Below are positions 19,356 to 27,801 of a stretch of DNA of 64,000 bases, piece by piece. Under the pieces are notes generated by a model. The model ran no database searches, was not told the origin of the DNA, and saw nothing but the letters and a program-made list of their open reading frames with translations. The first letter of the stretch is position 1. Every line of letters begins with the position of its first letter. Source of the stretch: Physcocola sp002396385 (GTDB lineage Bacteria; Bacteroidota; Bacteroidia; Bacteroidales; Paludibacteraceae); contig CAMNDM010000005.1 of assembly GCA_946535435.1 (NCBI GenBank), positions 62,001-126,000 of the forward strand, given 5' to 3'. The position numbers were made by a program, and so were the translations under genes.

Positions 19356-20418
19356 CATTAAAAACTGCCGTTTCCTTTGGTGCATTCTACTGTTCCTCGG
19401 TTTGTCTATCAATGCAGCATCTGCAAATGAACACAATTCTGAAGAAGGAGGAGTAAACATCACAGAAATTGTTTTCGGTCATATCAATGACGACTACAAT
19501 TGGCATGTGTGCACTATCAACGATAAGCACATCAACATCCCGCTGCTGTGTATCGTTAAAGGTCAGAACGGATGGGATGTGTTTTGCGCATCTAAACTCC
19601 ACGAAGGTGGCTATAAAGGCTACAAGCAGAGTGAAGAAGGTCAATACGCTGGAAAAATTGTAGAAGTAGTCGATGGCAAAGAAGTTAGACCATTAGACTT
19701 GTCTATTACTAAGAACGTATTTACCCTATTCTTGGTAGCTGCTATCATGTTGGTTTTGTTCCTTGGTATTGCAAAGAAATACAAAAAGGACTATTTAGCA
19801 ACTCCTTCTGGAGCACAAGCTTTATTAGAGCCTATCATTTTGACTGTTGAAGAAGACATTACTAAAGCTTGTATCGGTAAGAATTACAAAAGATATTCAC
19901 CATACATCTTAACTGTATTCTTCTTTATCTTGATTACCAACCTTATTGGCATTATTCCAATTTTCCCTGGTGGTGCGAATGTTACAGGTAATATTGCTAT
20001 TACTTTTGTTTTAGCGTTTATCACTTTCCTTTTTACTAACTTCACCACCAACGGTCACTACTGGAAAGAAATTTTCAATCCGGCAGTCCCATTGGGTCTT
20101 AAGTGTCCTATTCCTATTATGCAGTTTATTGAATTTTTAGGAGTGTTCACAAAGCCTATTGCCCTCATGGTCCGTCTATTTGCCAATATGCTGTCTGGTC
20201 ACATCATGCAGTTAATCTTGGTAGGTTTAATCTTCATTATGGGTTCTCTGTTCGGTGCTGTCACCGCTTACGGCGTTTCTGTAATCTCTATTCTTTTAGC
20301 TGTGTTTATGGACTGTTTGGAAGTCCTTGTATGCTTAATACAGGCTTATGTGTTCTCTATGCTTTCCGCTTTATTCATCGGTATGGCTCAAGAACGCCCT
20401 GAGCACGAACACGCTTAA
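19336..20418 (+). CDS. atpB: F0 ATP synthase subunit a
   Basis: A 360-residue protein with an N-terminal signal-like segment (LFLGLSINAASA) and a periplasmic extension of about 110 residues before the membrane helices, which is longer than the E. coli subunit. The essential proton-channel arginine is in the motif ALMVRLFANMLSGH (Arg near residue 280). The last helices read AYVFSMLSALFIGMA. Subunit a conducts protons to the c-ring. It overlaps the preceding small membrane-protein gene by 20 bases and is followed by atpE after 44 bases. Confidence 0.95.
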   Translation: MNSIKNSIKNCRFLWCILLFLGLSINAASANEHNSEEGGVNITEIVFGHINDDYNWHVCTINDKHINIPLLCIVKGQNGWDVFCASKLHEGGYKGYKQSEEGQYAGKIVEVVDGKEVRPLDLSITKNVFTLFLVAAIMLVLFLGIAKKYKKDYLATPSGAQALLEPIILTVEEDITKACIGKNYKRYSPYILTVFFFILITNLIGIIPIFPGGANVTGNIAITFVLAFITFLFTNFTTNGHYWKEIFNPAVPLGLKCPIPIMQFIEFLGVFTKPIALMVRLFANMLSGHIMQLILVGLIFIMGSLFGAVTAYGVSVISILLAVFMDCLEVLVCLIQAYVFSMLSALFIGMAQERPEHEHA

Positions 20419-20462
20419 TCAACGAAAAAATCAATAAAAAAATAAATTAAAATCAGAAAACT

Positions 20463-20729
20463 ATGTTATCAATTATTCTTCAGGCTGTTGCTGATGCAGC
20501 ATCAAGCGCAGCATTTTTCTCAAAGGCAGGTGCATGTATAGGTGCAGGTATAGCAGCAATTGGCGCTGGTATCGGTATCGGCCATATTGGTGGTTCTGCT
20601 ATGGAAGCTATGGGTCGTCAACCAGAAGCTGCTGGTATGATTCGTACCAACATGATTGTGGCTGCAGCCCTTGTTGAAGGTGTTGCATTCTTGGCAATCA
20701 TTGTTGCTATTTTGGCTCTCTTCGTATAA
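20463..20729 (+). CDS. atpE: F0 ATP synthase subunit c
   Basis: An 88-residue hairpin of two membrane helices. The first has the GxGxGxG packing motif (GAGIGIGHIGG), the polar loop is RQPEA (52-56), and the ion-binding carboxylate is Glu72 in AALVEGVAF. The Na+-type ligands (Gln in helix 1 and Ser/Thr after the Glu) are absent, so proton coupling is likely. Confidence 0.97.
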   Translation: MLSIILQAVADAASSAAFFSKAGACIGAGIAAIGAGIGIGHIGGSAMEAMGRQPEAAGMIRTNMIVAAALVEGVAFLAIIVAILALFV

Positions 20730-20747
20730 TTCTAAATACTTCAGCCC

Positions 20748-21251
20748 ATGTCTTTGATAACACCAGAATTCGGTTTGGTTTTCTGGATGTTAGTTGTCTT
20801 TGGCATTGTTTTCTTCTTATTGGCAAAATTTGCTTGGCCGGTAATCACAGAAATGATTGCACAAAGGAACAAATACATCGAAGATTCAATACAATCGGCT
20901 AAAGATGCAAATGAGAAACTGAACAACATTAAGAAAGAAAGCGAAAAGATTCTTAATGAGGCAAAAAGCCAACAGTTCCAAATTGTACACGAGGCTCAGA
21001 ATGTTAAGGATCAAATCATTGCAGAAGCCAAAAAGCAAGCGGAAACCGAAGCCGCTAAAATTATTGAAAATGCTAAGTCTAGCATCAACGCTGAAAAAGA
21101 GAATGCTTTAAAAGACATTAAGGTTCAAGTTATCGAACTGACTCTTCAACTCTCTGAAAAAGTGCTGAAGAAACAATTTAGCGACAAACAGAGCCAAGAA
21201 GCATTCATCAACGAGAAGTTAGATGAAATTAACGCTATAAACAAGCAGTAA
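20748..21251 (+). CDS. atpF: F0 ATP synthase subunit b
   Basis: A 167-residue protein with one N-terminal membrane helix (FGLVFWMLVVFGIVFFLLAK) followed by a long charged helix (about 35-150) that forms the peripheral stalk dimer. The length and the position between c and delta are standard. Delta starts three bases after the stop. Confidence 0.95.
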   Translation: MSLITPEFGLVFWMLVVFGIVFFLLAKFAWPVITEMIAQRNKYIEDSIQSAKDANEKLNNIKKESEKILNEAKSQQFQIVHEAQNVKDQIIAEAKKQAETEAAKIIENAKSSINAEKENALKDIKVQVIELTLQLSEKVLKKQFSDKQSQEAFINEKLDEINAINKQ

Positions 21252-21254
21252 ACA

Positions 21255-21833
21255 ATGGATACAGGCAGAATTTCAGTCAGATATGCAAAAGCCTTATTGG
21301 AGGTCGCCCAAAAGAACGGCTCTGCAAATAAAGTGTATCAGGAAATGGAATCCGTTTCTAACGCTTTTTTCGCTGTTCCCGACCTAAAAAAGGCCATGAA
21401 CAATCCGCATGTCACCACTGATGAACGGAAAAAATTACTTTTATCAGCTGCTGGAAACGAGAGTTCTCCTGTAAGTTCCGAATTTAGCAAGTTTGTTGAC
21501 TTGGTGATTGATAGAAAGAGAGAGAACTACTTCCAGTCTATCAGTCTTGTTTTCCAAGACCTTTACAGGAAAGACAACAACATCATTATCGGTAAGCTGA
21601 CCACAGCCACCGAGGTGTCTGACCAGGTTAAGGAAAAAATGAAAGCACTTGTTGCTCAAATCGCGAATTTGCCATTGGGAGGCGAAGTTGAATTCTTATC
21701 TGAAGTTAATCCAAACCTTATTGGCGGATTTCAGCTTCAAGTGGAATCAAATTTGCTCGATGCCAGTGTAGCGACGCAATTACAAGAGATCAAGAAAAAC
21801 TTGATTGACAAGGCGCACTCTAGCGCACTGTAA
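21255..21833 (+). CDS. atpH: F1 ATP synthase subunit delta
   Basis: A 192-residue protein beginning GRISVRYAKALLEVAQKNG, the conserved start of OSCP/delta, which joins the peripheral stalk to the top of F1. The C-terminal LIGGFQLQVESNLLDASV is also typical of the family. A 44-base AT-rich gap precedes atpA. Confidence 0.95.
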   Translation: MDTGRISVRYAKALLEVAQKNGSANKVYQEMESVSNAFFAVPDLKKAMNNPHVTTDERKKLLLSAAGNESSPVSSEFSKFVDLVIDRKRENYFQSISLVFQDLYRKDNNIIIGKLTTATEVSDQVKEKMKALVAQIANLPLGGEVEFLSEVNPNLIGGFQLQVESNLLDASVATQLQEIKKNLIDKAHSSAL

Positions 21834-21877
21834 TTGCTTATTTTATACTATTTTGTTTAATATTAAAGATCGTTTAA

Positions 21878-23515
21878 ATGTCAAGCATAAAAGCGAGTGA
21901 AGTTTCAGAGGTCCTGAAAAGCCAACTTGAAGGCATCGACGCTAAAGCCAAGTTTGAAGAGGTCGGCACTGTGCTCGAAGTGAGCGATGGTGTTGTTCGT
22001 ATCTATGGCTTGCAAAACGCTGAGGCCGGAGAACTGCTTGAATTCCCTCAGGCTAACGGTATGAAGGCCGTGGTTATGAACCTGGAGGAAGACAATGTGG
22101 GTGCTGTGCTTATGGGGCCTACTAACTTGATTGAAGAAGGGTTCACCGTTAAACGAACCAGGCGTATCGCTTCTCTGTTGATGGGAGACAATATGGTTGG
22201 TCGTGTTGTTAACGCTATTGGTGAACCTATTGACGGAAAGGGGCCTATCACGGGCGACCTTATCGAAATGCCTTTGGAACGTAAAGCGCCGGGCATTATC
22301 TATCGTCAGCCCGTTAACGAGCCGTTGCAAACTGGTATCAAGGCTATCGATGCCATGATTCCTATTGGTCGCGGACAGCGTGAGCTTATTATCGGCGACC
22401 GTCAGACAGGTAAAACTGCCATTGCTATCGATACTATTTTGAACCAAAAGGCCAACTACGATGCAGGTAATCCTGTTTATTGTATCTATGTTGCCATTGG
22501 TCAGAAAGGTTCAACCATTGCAAATATTGTAAATACTTTGCAGGAACGTGGTGCTATGGCCTACACTATTATTGTGTCGGCTACTGCAAGCGACCCTGCC
22601 GCTATGCAGTATTACGCTCCTTTTGCGGGTGCTGCTATCGGTGAGTATTTCCGCGATATGGGTAAACACGCACTCGTTGTTTACGACGACTTGTCGAAAC
22701 AGGCGGTTGCCTATCGTGAGGTGTCACTGATTCTTCGTCGTCCTTCCGGTCGTGAGGCTTATCCTGGTGATATCTTCTATTTGCACTCTCGTCTGTTGGA
22801 ACGTGCCGCTAAAATCATCGCTAACCAGAGCGTTGCGGAAAAAATGAACGACCTTCCAGACTCTCTGAAAGGAAAAGTTAAGGGAGGTGGTTCTCTTACC
22901 GCACTTCCTATTATTGAAACTCAGGCTGGCGACGTTTCTGCCTACATTCCTACTAACGTGATTTCTATTACCGACGGTCAAATTTACCTGGAAAGTAACT
23001 TGTTCAATGCAGGTGTTCGTCCGGCTATTAACGTGGGTATTTCTGTATCACGTGTGGGTGGTAGTGCACAGATTAAGTCAATGAAGAAGGTTGCTGGTAC
23101 TTTGAAAACAGACCAAGCCCAATACCGTGAATTGGAATCATTCTCTAAGTTCGGTGGCGATATGGACCCTGTTACAAAGATGGCAATCGACAAAGGTCTC
23201 AGGAACACCCAATTGCTTATACAGCCTCAGTACTCCCCTGCCCCTGTTGAAGAACAGATTGCAGCAATTTACTGTGGTACTAAAGGCTTGATGAATGATG
23301 TTCCTGTAGACAAAATTCACGAATTTGAGAAGAATTTCATTGAGTTAATGCGCTCTACGCACAACGATGTAATGGAACAGTTGAAAAACGGTGTCTTGAA
23401 CGACGAAATTTCACAAATTCTTGAAAAAGAGGCTGCCGTTATTGCCAACCGTTTCAAAAACAATAGCGGTGTGGCTGGTGTAGCTAACGTAGAGAACGGT
23501 GTTACTAGTGTCTAA
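21878..23515 (+). CDS. atpA: F1 ATP synthase subunit alpha
   Basis: The 545-residue non-catalytic nucleotide-binding subunit. The Walker A GDRQTGKTAIA lies near residues 171-181, and the arginine-finger region VGISVSRVGGSAQ near 386-398. Codons are more GC-rich than those of its neighbours, which fits high expression. A short extension beyond the usual end (GVAGVANVENGVTSV) is present. Confidence 0.97.
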   Translation: MSSIKASEVSEVLKSQLEGIDAKAKFEEVGTVLEVSDGVVRIYGLQNAEAGELLEFPQANGMKAVVMNLEEDNVGAVLMGPTNLIEEGFTVKRTRRIASLLMGDNMVGRVVNAIGEPIDGKGPITGDLIEMPLERKAPGIIYRQPVNEPLQTGIKAIDAMIPIGRGQRELIIGDRQTGKTAIAIDTILNQKANYDAGNPVYCIYVAIGQKGSTIANIVNTLQERGAMAYTIIVSATASDPAAMQYYAPFAGAAIGEYFRDMGKHALVVYDDLSKQAVAYREVSLILRRPSGREAYPGDIFYLHSRLLERAAKIIANQSVAEKMNDLPDSLKGKVKGGGSLTALPIIETQAGDVSAYIPTNVISITDGQIYLESNLFNAGVRPAINVGISVSRVGGSAQIKSMKKVAGTLKTDQAQYRELESFSKFGGDMDPVTKMAIDKGLRNTQLLIQPQYSPAPVEEQIAAIYCGTKGLMNDVPVDKIHEFEKNFIELMRSTHNDVMEQLKNGVLNDEISQILEKEAAVIANRFKNNSGVAGVANVENGVTSV

Positions 23516-23533
23516 CTGATAATCTGACTGACA

Positions 23534-24433
23534 ATGGCTTCATTAAAAGAGGTAAAGGCTAGAATTGCTTCTGTCACTTCTACACAGAAAATTACAGGAG
23601 CAATGAAAATGGTTTCTTCTGCCAAACTGAAGAAAGCCGAACGTGCTATTGAAAGTATCGAGCCATATCAGAATCGTTTGAATCGAATTCTGAACAACTT
23701 CCTAAAAACGGAAACTGATTATAAATCAGAATTGGCCGATATTCGTCCCGTTAATAGAATTGCTATTGTCGTTTTCTCGTCTAACTCGAGCCTTTGTGGT
23801 GCTTTTAACTCTAACGTTATAAAACAGATGAACGCTGTTTTAGATGAGTACAAGCACTTAGGTAAAGAAAATATTGAGATTTACCCTATTGGACAAAAAG
23901 TATATAGTGCCGCTGTAAAATTGGAACTCAATGTCCAAGGCAACTATAAGTCTTTCGCAGACAAACCTACTTTTGAAGCTATTACTGACAATGTGACTAA
24001 CGTTATTGTTAACAAGTTCATAAAAAAAGAACTTGACAAGATTATCGTTATTTATCATCACTTCAAGAATACTTCAAGCCAAATATTGGTATCTAATACT
24101 TTTCTTCCGATTAGCCTCGACACCGCTGTTGAAACTGAAGCAGATGCAGACGCTGGAAAAAACAGTTTTTCTGCCGACTATATAGTCGAGCCTAACAAGG
24201 CTGCCATATTGGAAGTTTTGATTCCTAAGGCTATCAAAACAAAGATGTATGCCTGCTTACTTGACTCTAATGCTTCTGAACACGCAGCGAGAGTTGTTGC
24301 TATGCAAACGGCAAACGACAATGCCGAATCATTAATTAGCGAATTGACTATCTTATATAACAAGACCCGACAGGCTGCAATTACTAGCGAATTGCTTGAT
24401 ATTGTGGGCGGTGCGGCAGCTCTTGAAAATTAA
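23534..24433 (+). CDS. atpG: F1 ATP synthase subunit gamma
   Basis: The 299-residue rotor shaft. The N-terminal helix is MASLKEVKARIASVTSTQKI with KMVSSAKLKKAE, and the C-terminal RQAAITSELLDIVGGAAALE forms the coiled coil within the alpha/beta hexamer. It is the last gene of the operon and is followed 21 bases later by a strong terminator. Confidence 0.97.
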   Translation: MASLKEVKARIASVTSTQKITGAMKMVSSAKLKKAERAIESIEPYQNRLNRILNNFLKTETDYKSELADIRPVNRIAIVVFSSNSSLCGAFNSNVIKQMNAVLDEYKHLGKENIEIYPIGQKVYSAAVKLELNVQGNYKSFADKPTFEAITDNVTNVIVNKFIKKELDKIIVIYHHFKNTSSQILVSNTFLPISLDTAVETEADADAGKNSFSADYIVEPNKAAILEVLIPKAIKTKMYACLLDSNASEHAARVVAMQTANDNAESLISELTILYNKTRQAAITSELLDIVGGAAALEN

Positions 24434-24454
24434 GAAAGTTTCTCTAAAAAAAAC

Positions 24455-24486
24455 AGGGTGCATTTAACAGATGCACCCTATTTTTT
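24455..24486 (+). terminator. terminator of the ATP synthase operon
   Basis: The 9-base stem AGGGTGCAT/ATGCACCCT has loop TTAACAG and is followed by ATTTTTT. Confidence 0.92.
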
Positions 24487-24562
24487 GTCTATATTCCAGA
24501 ATGATACTGTATTATTTTGAAACCTATGGTCTGTAAGCATCCAGTGAACAGCGTACTCTCTT

Positions 24563-24646
24563 GTTATTGCGAGGGGGAGGAAATTTGCGGGCAAATACGT
24601 AACGATACCTAGTTATCGGGAGGAAGATCAGTTCTGCGGCAATGAC
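24563..24646. repeat. dispersed intergenic element with GTCATTGCGAG-type ends
   Basis: The left end GTTATTGCGAGGGGG and the right end CTGCGGCAATGAC form imperfect inverted ends, about 84 bases apart. Elements starting GTCATTGCGAG and ending GCAATGAC are a recurrent intergenic family in many bacterial genomes. The interior is more GC-rich than the flanks. Copy number cannot be judged from one window. Confidence 0.5.
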
Positions 24647-24739
24647 GCTTCCGCACACAGGGCGGCCATCGCATACTCGCTTATAGCCACCTGCAAATAT
24701 AGAAGTTAACGTTTATCGGACAGCAATAAAATTAATAAA

Positions 24740-24786
24740 ACATCAAAACATCGATACATCAACGCATAATGATGTACTGATGTAAA
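24740..24786. repeat. cassette-flanking repeat, copy 1 (divergent)
   Basis: Starts with the 12-mer ACATCAAAACAT shared with copies 2 and 3 and ends with TACTGATGTAAA. The middle differs (CGATACATCAACGCATAATG). It directly precedes the gene at 24799. Confidence 0.5.
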
Positions 24787-24798
24787 TCAGTCAATACA

Positions 24799-25368
24799 AT
24801 GAAGAATACAATAATTAACGCTAAAGAAGATTTAATTAAAGCACTAGAACTCAATGGAGCAGAAAGTTTAGAAGAAATTGAAGAACAGTTCGAGTCTATA
24901 GCTGTTGCAATTTTTCAGAATTTCCTTATCCAAAAAGGAGACAACATTTACGAAATTGTTGAAATCGAATTTTACCACAATAAGACAGATGAACCAGGAA
25001 CAAATATAACCATACCAAGAACAACAAGACTTGGCGAATGGTTCATGCACGAAAGTGGCGTGGACTTGTCTTTTAAGAGTGACAACAATAACTATGGAGG
25101 TATTCTAATCAGAACAATAAAAAACAATAATGGGCAATTCATTTGCGGACCTAGACAAGTCATGTGGGAGTTATTTGCAGACTTCAATGCATTTGAAAGT
25201 ATGGCCACTCACCCATTAATCATACCACGAAAAGAGACTGTAGAAATCGACTTCGAGAAAGACAGAAGATGGAATGTAAACAATAGCGATAAGAATTACA
25301 GATATTATTGGAAGAAAGACAGGTGGAATAAAAAGAACGGCTACATTGCATATCCTTGGAGAAAATGA
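24799..25368 (+). CDS. uncharacterised protein, possibly methylpurine-glycosylase-fold
   Basis: A 189-residue soluble protein with no signal peptide. The order of segments EIVEIEFYHNKTD (about 52-64), TRLGEWFMHESGVDLSF and YGGILIRTIKN...ICGPRQVM vaguely recalls the 3-methyladenine DNA glycosylase (AAG) fold and a set of hypothetical bacterial proteins with the same pattern. I do not regard this as a firm assignment. It is flanked by copies 1 and 2 of the cassette repeat and precedes a nuclease-like gene, so a DNA-repair or defence role is possible but unproven. Confidence 0.6.
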   Translation: MKNTIINAKEDLIKALELNGAESLEEIEEQFESIAVAIFQNFLIQKGDNIYEIVEIEFYHNKTDEPGTNITIPRTTRLGEWFMHESGVDLSFKSDNNNYGGILIRTIKNNNGQFICGPRQVMWELFADFNAFESMATHPLIIPRKETVEIDFEKDRRWNVNNSDKNYRYYWKKDRWNKKNGYIAYPWRK

Positions 25369-25405
25369 TAAGTAATTGAAAGACTTTAATATAAAAAACG
25401 ATTAG

Positions 25406-25444
25406 CACATCAAAACATAAATATGATTTGATGCATTGATGCAA
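25406..25444. repeat. cassette-flanking repeat, copy 2
   Basis: 39 bases that differ from copy 3 at one position. It begins CACATCAAAACATAAATATG and continues (A)TTTGATGCATTGATGCAA. It contains an imperfect 11-base inverted repeat. It lies between the genes at 24799 and 25486. Confidence 0.75.
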
Positions 25445-25485
25445 AAATACTATTTAATTCTAAGAAAAAGCATAAAACTTATAAT

Positions 25486-26501
25486 ATGAAATCTTACAAA
25501 TTACCTTCAAAACTTACACCTTTCCAAGAAAAGATGTACAAACATCTGATCGAACTTAATGGCAGAAGTATCCAGATACCCAAAAAAAACCTGGCATATT
25601 CAAGGGACATGAATATGACGCCTTGTTTCCTGAAGATTATAAATCTGATGACGCTCCTCTAATGTTCTATCAAAAGTGTAAAGAAAAGAAGGACCTATTA
25701 GATTACAAACCTCATAAGTTCGCAAACCACGCAGTAAGTTCCCAAACTGCATGTGTCAATTTGTTTCTTCCTCTTTTGGAAAGTGAACATGCAGATGATA
25801 TACTAAAAAGTCTACATACTTGTCCATCTGACTTTGTAAAAATTGATAGAAGTAATTTATCTAATGGATATTGTTTTGAATTTTGGGATAAAGATAACTA
25901 TGATTCAAAAGGACATCTTGGAGACCATACACCGCACGCAGGAACAGACAGTGATGTGGCAATAGCATACGTGAATGCACAAAGAGAAAAATGCATTTGG
26001 CTTATAGAACACAAGCTTACTGAACTCGAATTTACAGAGTGCGGAGGGTATAAAAGTAAAAGGGCCGTACAGAATTTTTGCAACACATGTAATCCTTTAT
26101 CAGGATTACCCTCTTGTAAACCTGAAGAATGTACATATTATAAAATTTACAGATATTGGGGTATAACAGAAAAACACCTAGATGCTTTTTCTGAAATGGC
26201 TAATGTCCTATCATATTGCCCTTTTAAAAAGGGAATGAATCAACTTTGGAGAAACCAGTTACTAGCATTCGCTCTTGTGGACAACAAGCGTTACGCATCT
26301 GCTCATTTCTCTGTTGTATATCATCCTGACAACAAAGATTTGGAAGACAAGTTAAAAGAATATGAAAAATACTTCAATCCAAAATTAGGTTTTAATTATT
26401 TCACACCAAAGGACATAATTGAGATTGCAGATAAGTATAAAGATGATACAGAATTAGTAGATTGGGCAAAATGGTATAAGAGCACCTATTTAGATATATA
26501 A
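25486..26501 (+). CDS. PD-(D/E)XK restriction endonuclease-like protein (PGN_0703-like), frameshifted in an A8 tract
   Basis: The product reads from ATG 25486 (MKSYKLPSKLTPFQEKMYKH) to the A8 tract at 25582-25589, where the frame shifts by -1. It continues as KPGIFKGHEYDALFPED to the stop at 26501. One extra A, or -1 ribosomal slippage on A AAA AAA, would join the halves into about 338 residues. The downstream part alone could start at TTG 25623 (292 residues). GTDSDVAIAY followed by IWLIEHKLTE (D...ExK) is a PD-(D/E)XK nuclease core. SSQTACVNLFLPLL before it, and several later cysteines (FCNTCN, SCKPEEC), recall the PGN_0703 family of putative restriction endonucleases. There is no methyltransferase beside it. 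It is flanked by repeat copies 2 and 3. Confidence 0.65.
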
Positions 26502-26533
26502 TTATTGATAACAAGCAAGATACAATATAAAAT

Positions 26534-26572
26534 CACATCAAAACATAAATATGTTTTGATGCATTGATGCAA
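26534..26572. repeat. cassette-flanking repeat, copy 3
   Basis: 39 bases, one mismatch to copy 2. It contains a perfect inverted repeat CATCAAAACAT-AAAT-ATGTTTTGATG followed by CATTGATGCAA. Confidence 0.75.
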
Positions 26573-26579
26573 TATAAAG

Positions 26580-26833
26580 TCATTTTGTTTCAATAAGTTC
26601 TCTTAAAAATTCAGCAAAAGGTCGAATGTTTCCTTCTATACTAGCGGTCTCTAAGGCCTTCATATATTCATCTCGTCTCTGCAATGGCCATATCCACCTG
26701 TTGTAAACATGGTGTTCATGAGGAATCTGCTCATTCGACCATTACCATCCATATACGGATGAATATAACATGGATGTCCTACGAAAGTCCCCTTATTATC
26801 AGAGAAACAACAAAGACTTGAACGAACTTCTGC
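26580..26833 (-). pseudogene. remnant of a Fic-domain AMPylase gene
   Basis: The minus strand encodes YIHPYMDGNGRMSRFLMN, which contains the Fic core HPFx(D/E)GNGR (here HPYMDGNGR, about 26733-26764). After MFTTGGY the frame breaks and resumes in another frame as RRDEYMKALETAS...NIRPFAEFLRELIETK with a stop at 26580. Upstream an in-frame TAG cuts off the rest of the N-terminal part. Intact Fic proteins of this type are 250-400 residues long. This is therefore a C-terminal fragment with at least one frameshift. Confidence 0.75.
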
Positions 26834-26862
26834 CTAGACTCTTGAGACTCGCACATACTTCT

Positions 26863-26895
26863 TCTTAGTAAGGTCTTACTAATACCTTACTAAGA
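26863..26895. repeat. perfect 12-base inverted repeat
   Basis: TCTTAGTAAGGT/ACCTTACTAAGA with a 9-base loop, directly beside the next hairpin. No T tract follows it on either side, so it is not itself a clear terminator. Confidence 0.6.
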
Positions 26896-26937
26896 AAAGA
26901 ATAGGCGTTAACTGACTAAGTTAGCGCCTATTCTTTT
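26896..26937. terminator. bidirectional terminator-like hairpin
   Basis: The stem AAAAGAATAGGCGTTAA/TTAGCGCCTATTCTTTT has one G-T pair, with A and T runs at the two ends. It could end transcription from the island (plus) or from the gene at 27015 (minus). Confidence 0.75.
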
Positions 26938-27014
26938 ATTTTACATTACGGGGTTCACCGGATGCTTACCTTCTAGTGTCAACTTTAATAGGTTATTTCC
27001 GACTTTAAATTTAA

Positions 27015-27635
27015 TCAATTCGTAACCTTTGAGCCCTTTGCGATCATCAAGATAGGGAACGCATAGTCTGCCATCCATTTCTGAGACACACCCATCTTTC
27101 CCACATTCTTACGAATACGCTGACAGGCTTGGAACACATCGGGCGCCGACCAGTCGTTCTTTGTCATAATATCGTTTACCGCATCGTTTATTGAGGAACG
27201 GATTAATTTACGGAAAAAGCTAGGTATACGGAGTTTCCATTGCAATTGGTTGGTCAGAACCGTCAACAAGTCATTGGTAAAATTCTGGAAGCAGAAAAAG
27301 TACGCTTGCACATCGGTCTGTTTATGGCACATTCTGTTTATAGACTTATCTAAATCCTTACAGAATGCTTCATTCAATCCATACTGGGAATTCAACAGTT
27401 TCTTTGCGGCGGCTTTCTCACCTATTCCCAGACGGCCTTGTGTAGGTACCTTCAACGCACGCTTGAAATCTCTTAAATCTGGCAACATATTGATGTTTGC
27501 AATACCTAACTTTGGCTCTGCTGCAACGGCAGCCTGCAAATAAACTCTTATTAAAGAAAGGAACTCTTCCTCACGGGCTTGAACTTTTTCCTGCTGTTCT
27601 TCTCGCTTTTTTGTTAATTTATCTAATAATCCCAT
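27015..27635 (-). CDS. conserved hypothetical protein, Bacteroidales type
   Basis: I place the start at ATG 27635 (MGLLDKLTKKREEQQEK), because the 18 in-frame codons upstream look non-coding. The product has 206 residues. It begins with a charged, coiled-coil-like helix and is predicted helical throughout, rich in basic residues, with no signal peptide or membrane helix. No family is recognised. It is transcribed towards the terminator hairpin at 26896 and diverges from the DUF4293 gene. Confidence 0.7.
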   Translation of the reverse strand: MGLLDKLTKKREEQQEKVQAREEEFLSLIRVYLQAAVAAEPKLGIANINMLPDLRDFKRALKVPTQGRLGIGEKAAAKKLLNSQYGLNEAFCKDLDKSINRMCHKQTDVQAYFFCFQNFTNDLLTVLTNQLQWKLRIPSFFRKLIRSSINDAVNDIMTKNDWSAPDVFQACQRIRKNVGKMGVSQKWMADYAFPILMIAKGSKVTN

Positions 27636-27748
27636 ATAATCTATATTATTACGCAAAATTAAAGACTTTATTGATAGATAACAAATCAAAAAGTATACGA
27701 TTATTTAATTTAGTTTCTGTGTTTCAGTCGCACAAACCCAGTCTCTTA

Positions 27749-27781
27749 TTGTTTATAAATGCTCATAAATTCATAAATTTG
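27749..27781 (+). promoter_or_regulatory. promoter of the DUF4293 gene
   Basis: TTG at 27749 and TAAATTTG at 27774-27781, 21 bases before the ATG at 27802. The spacer of 22 bases is slightly long. Confidence 0.45.
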
Positions 27782-27801
27782 CATAATAAATTAAAAGTAT
27801 C

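Larger units (their letters stand above)
24487..24798. other. gene-free stretch between the atp operon and the accessory island
   Basis: No reading frame is supported here. It contains the GTTATTGCGAG...GGCAATGAC element (24563-24646) and the first, most divergent copy of the cassette repeat (24740-24786). The rest is AT-rich with nothing recognised. Confidence 0.6.
26502..27014. other. region without an intact gene
   Basis: Contains repeat copy 3 (26534-26572), a decayed Fic gene on the minus strand (26580-26833), and two hairpins (26863-26895 and 26896-26937). From 26938 to 27014 I see only the downstream flank of the minus-strand gene that ends at 27015. Confidence 0.6.

Noticed and set aside
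20463..20729. Sodium-driven ATP synthase
   Set aside because: Subunit c has Glu72 followed by Gly and lacks the Gln and Ser/Thr ligands of Na+-type c subunits.
24740..26572. An insertion sequence or composite transposon
   Set aside because: No transposase is encoded, the repeats are direct and not terminal inverted repeats, and no target duplication is visible. Cassette-like repeats fit better.
26863..26895. A second intrinsic terminator or attC-like site
   Set aside because: The stem is perfect but is not followed by a T tract, and no attC core sites are recognisable. It is listed only as an inverted repeat.
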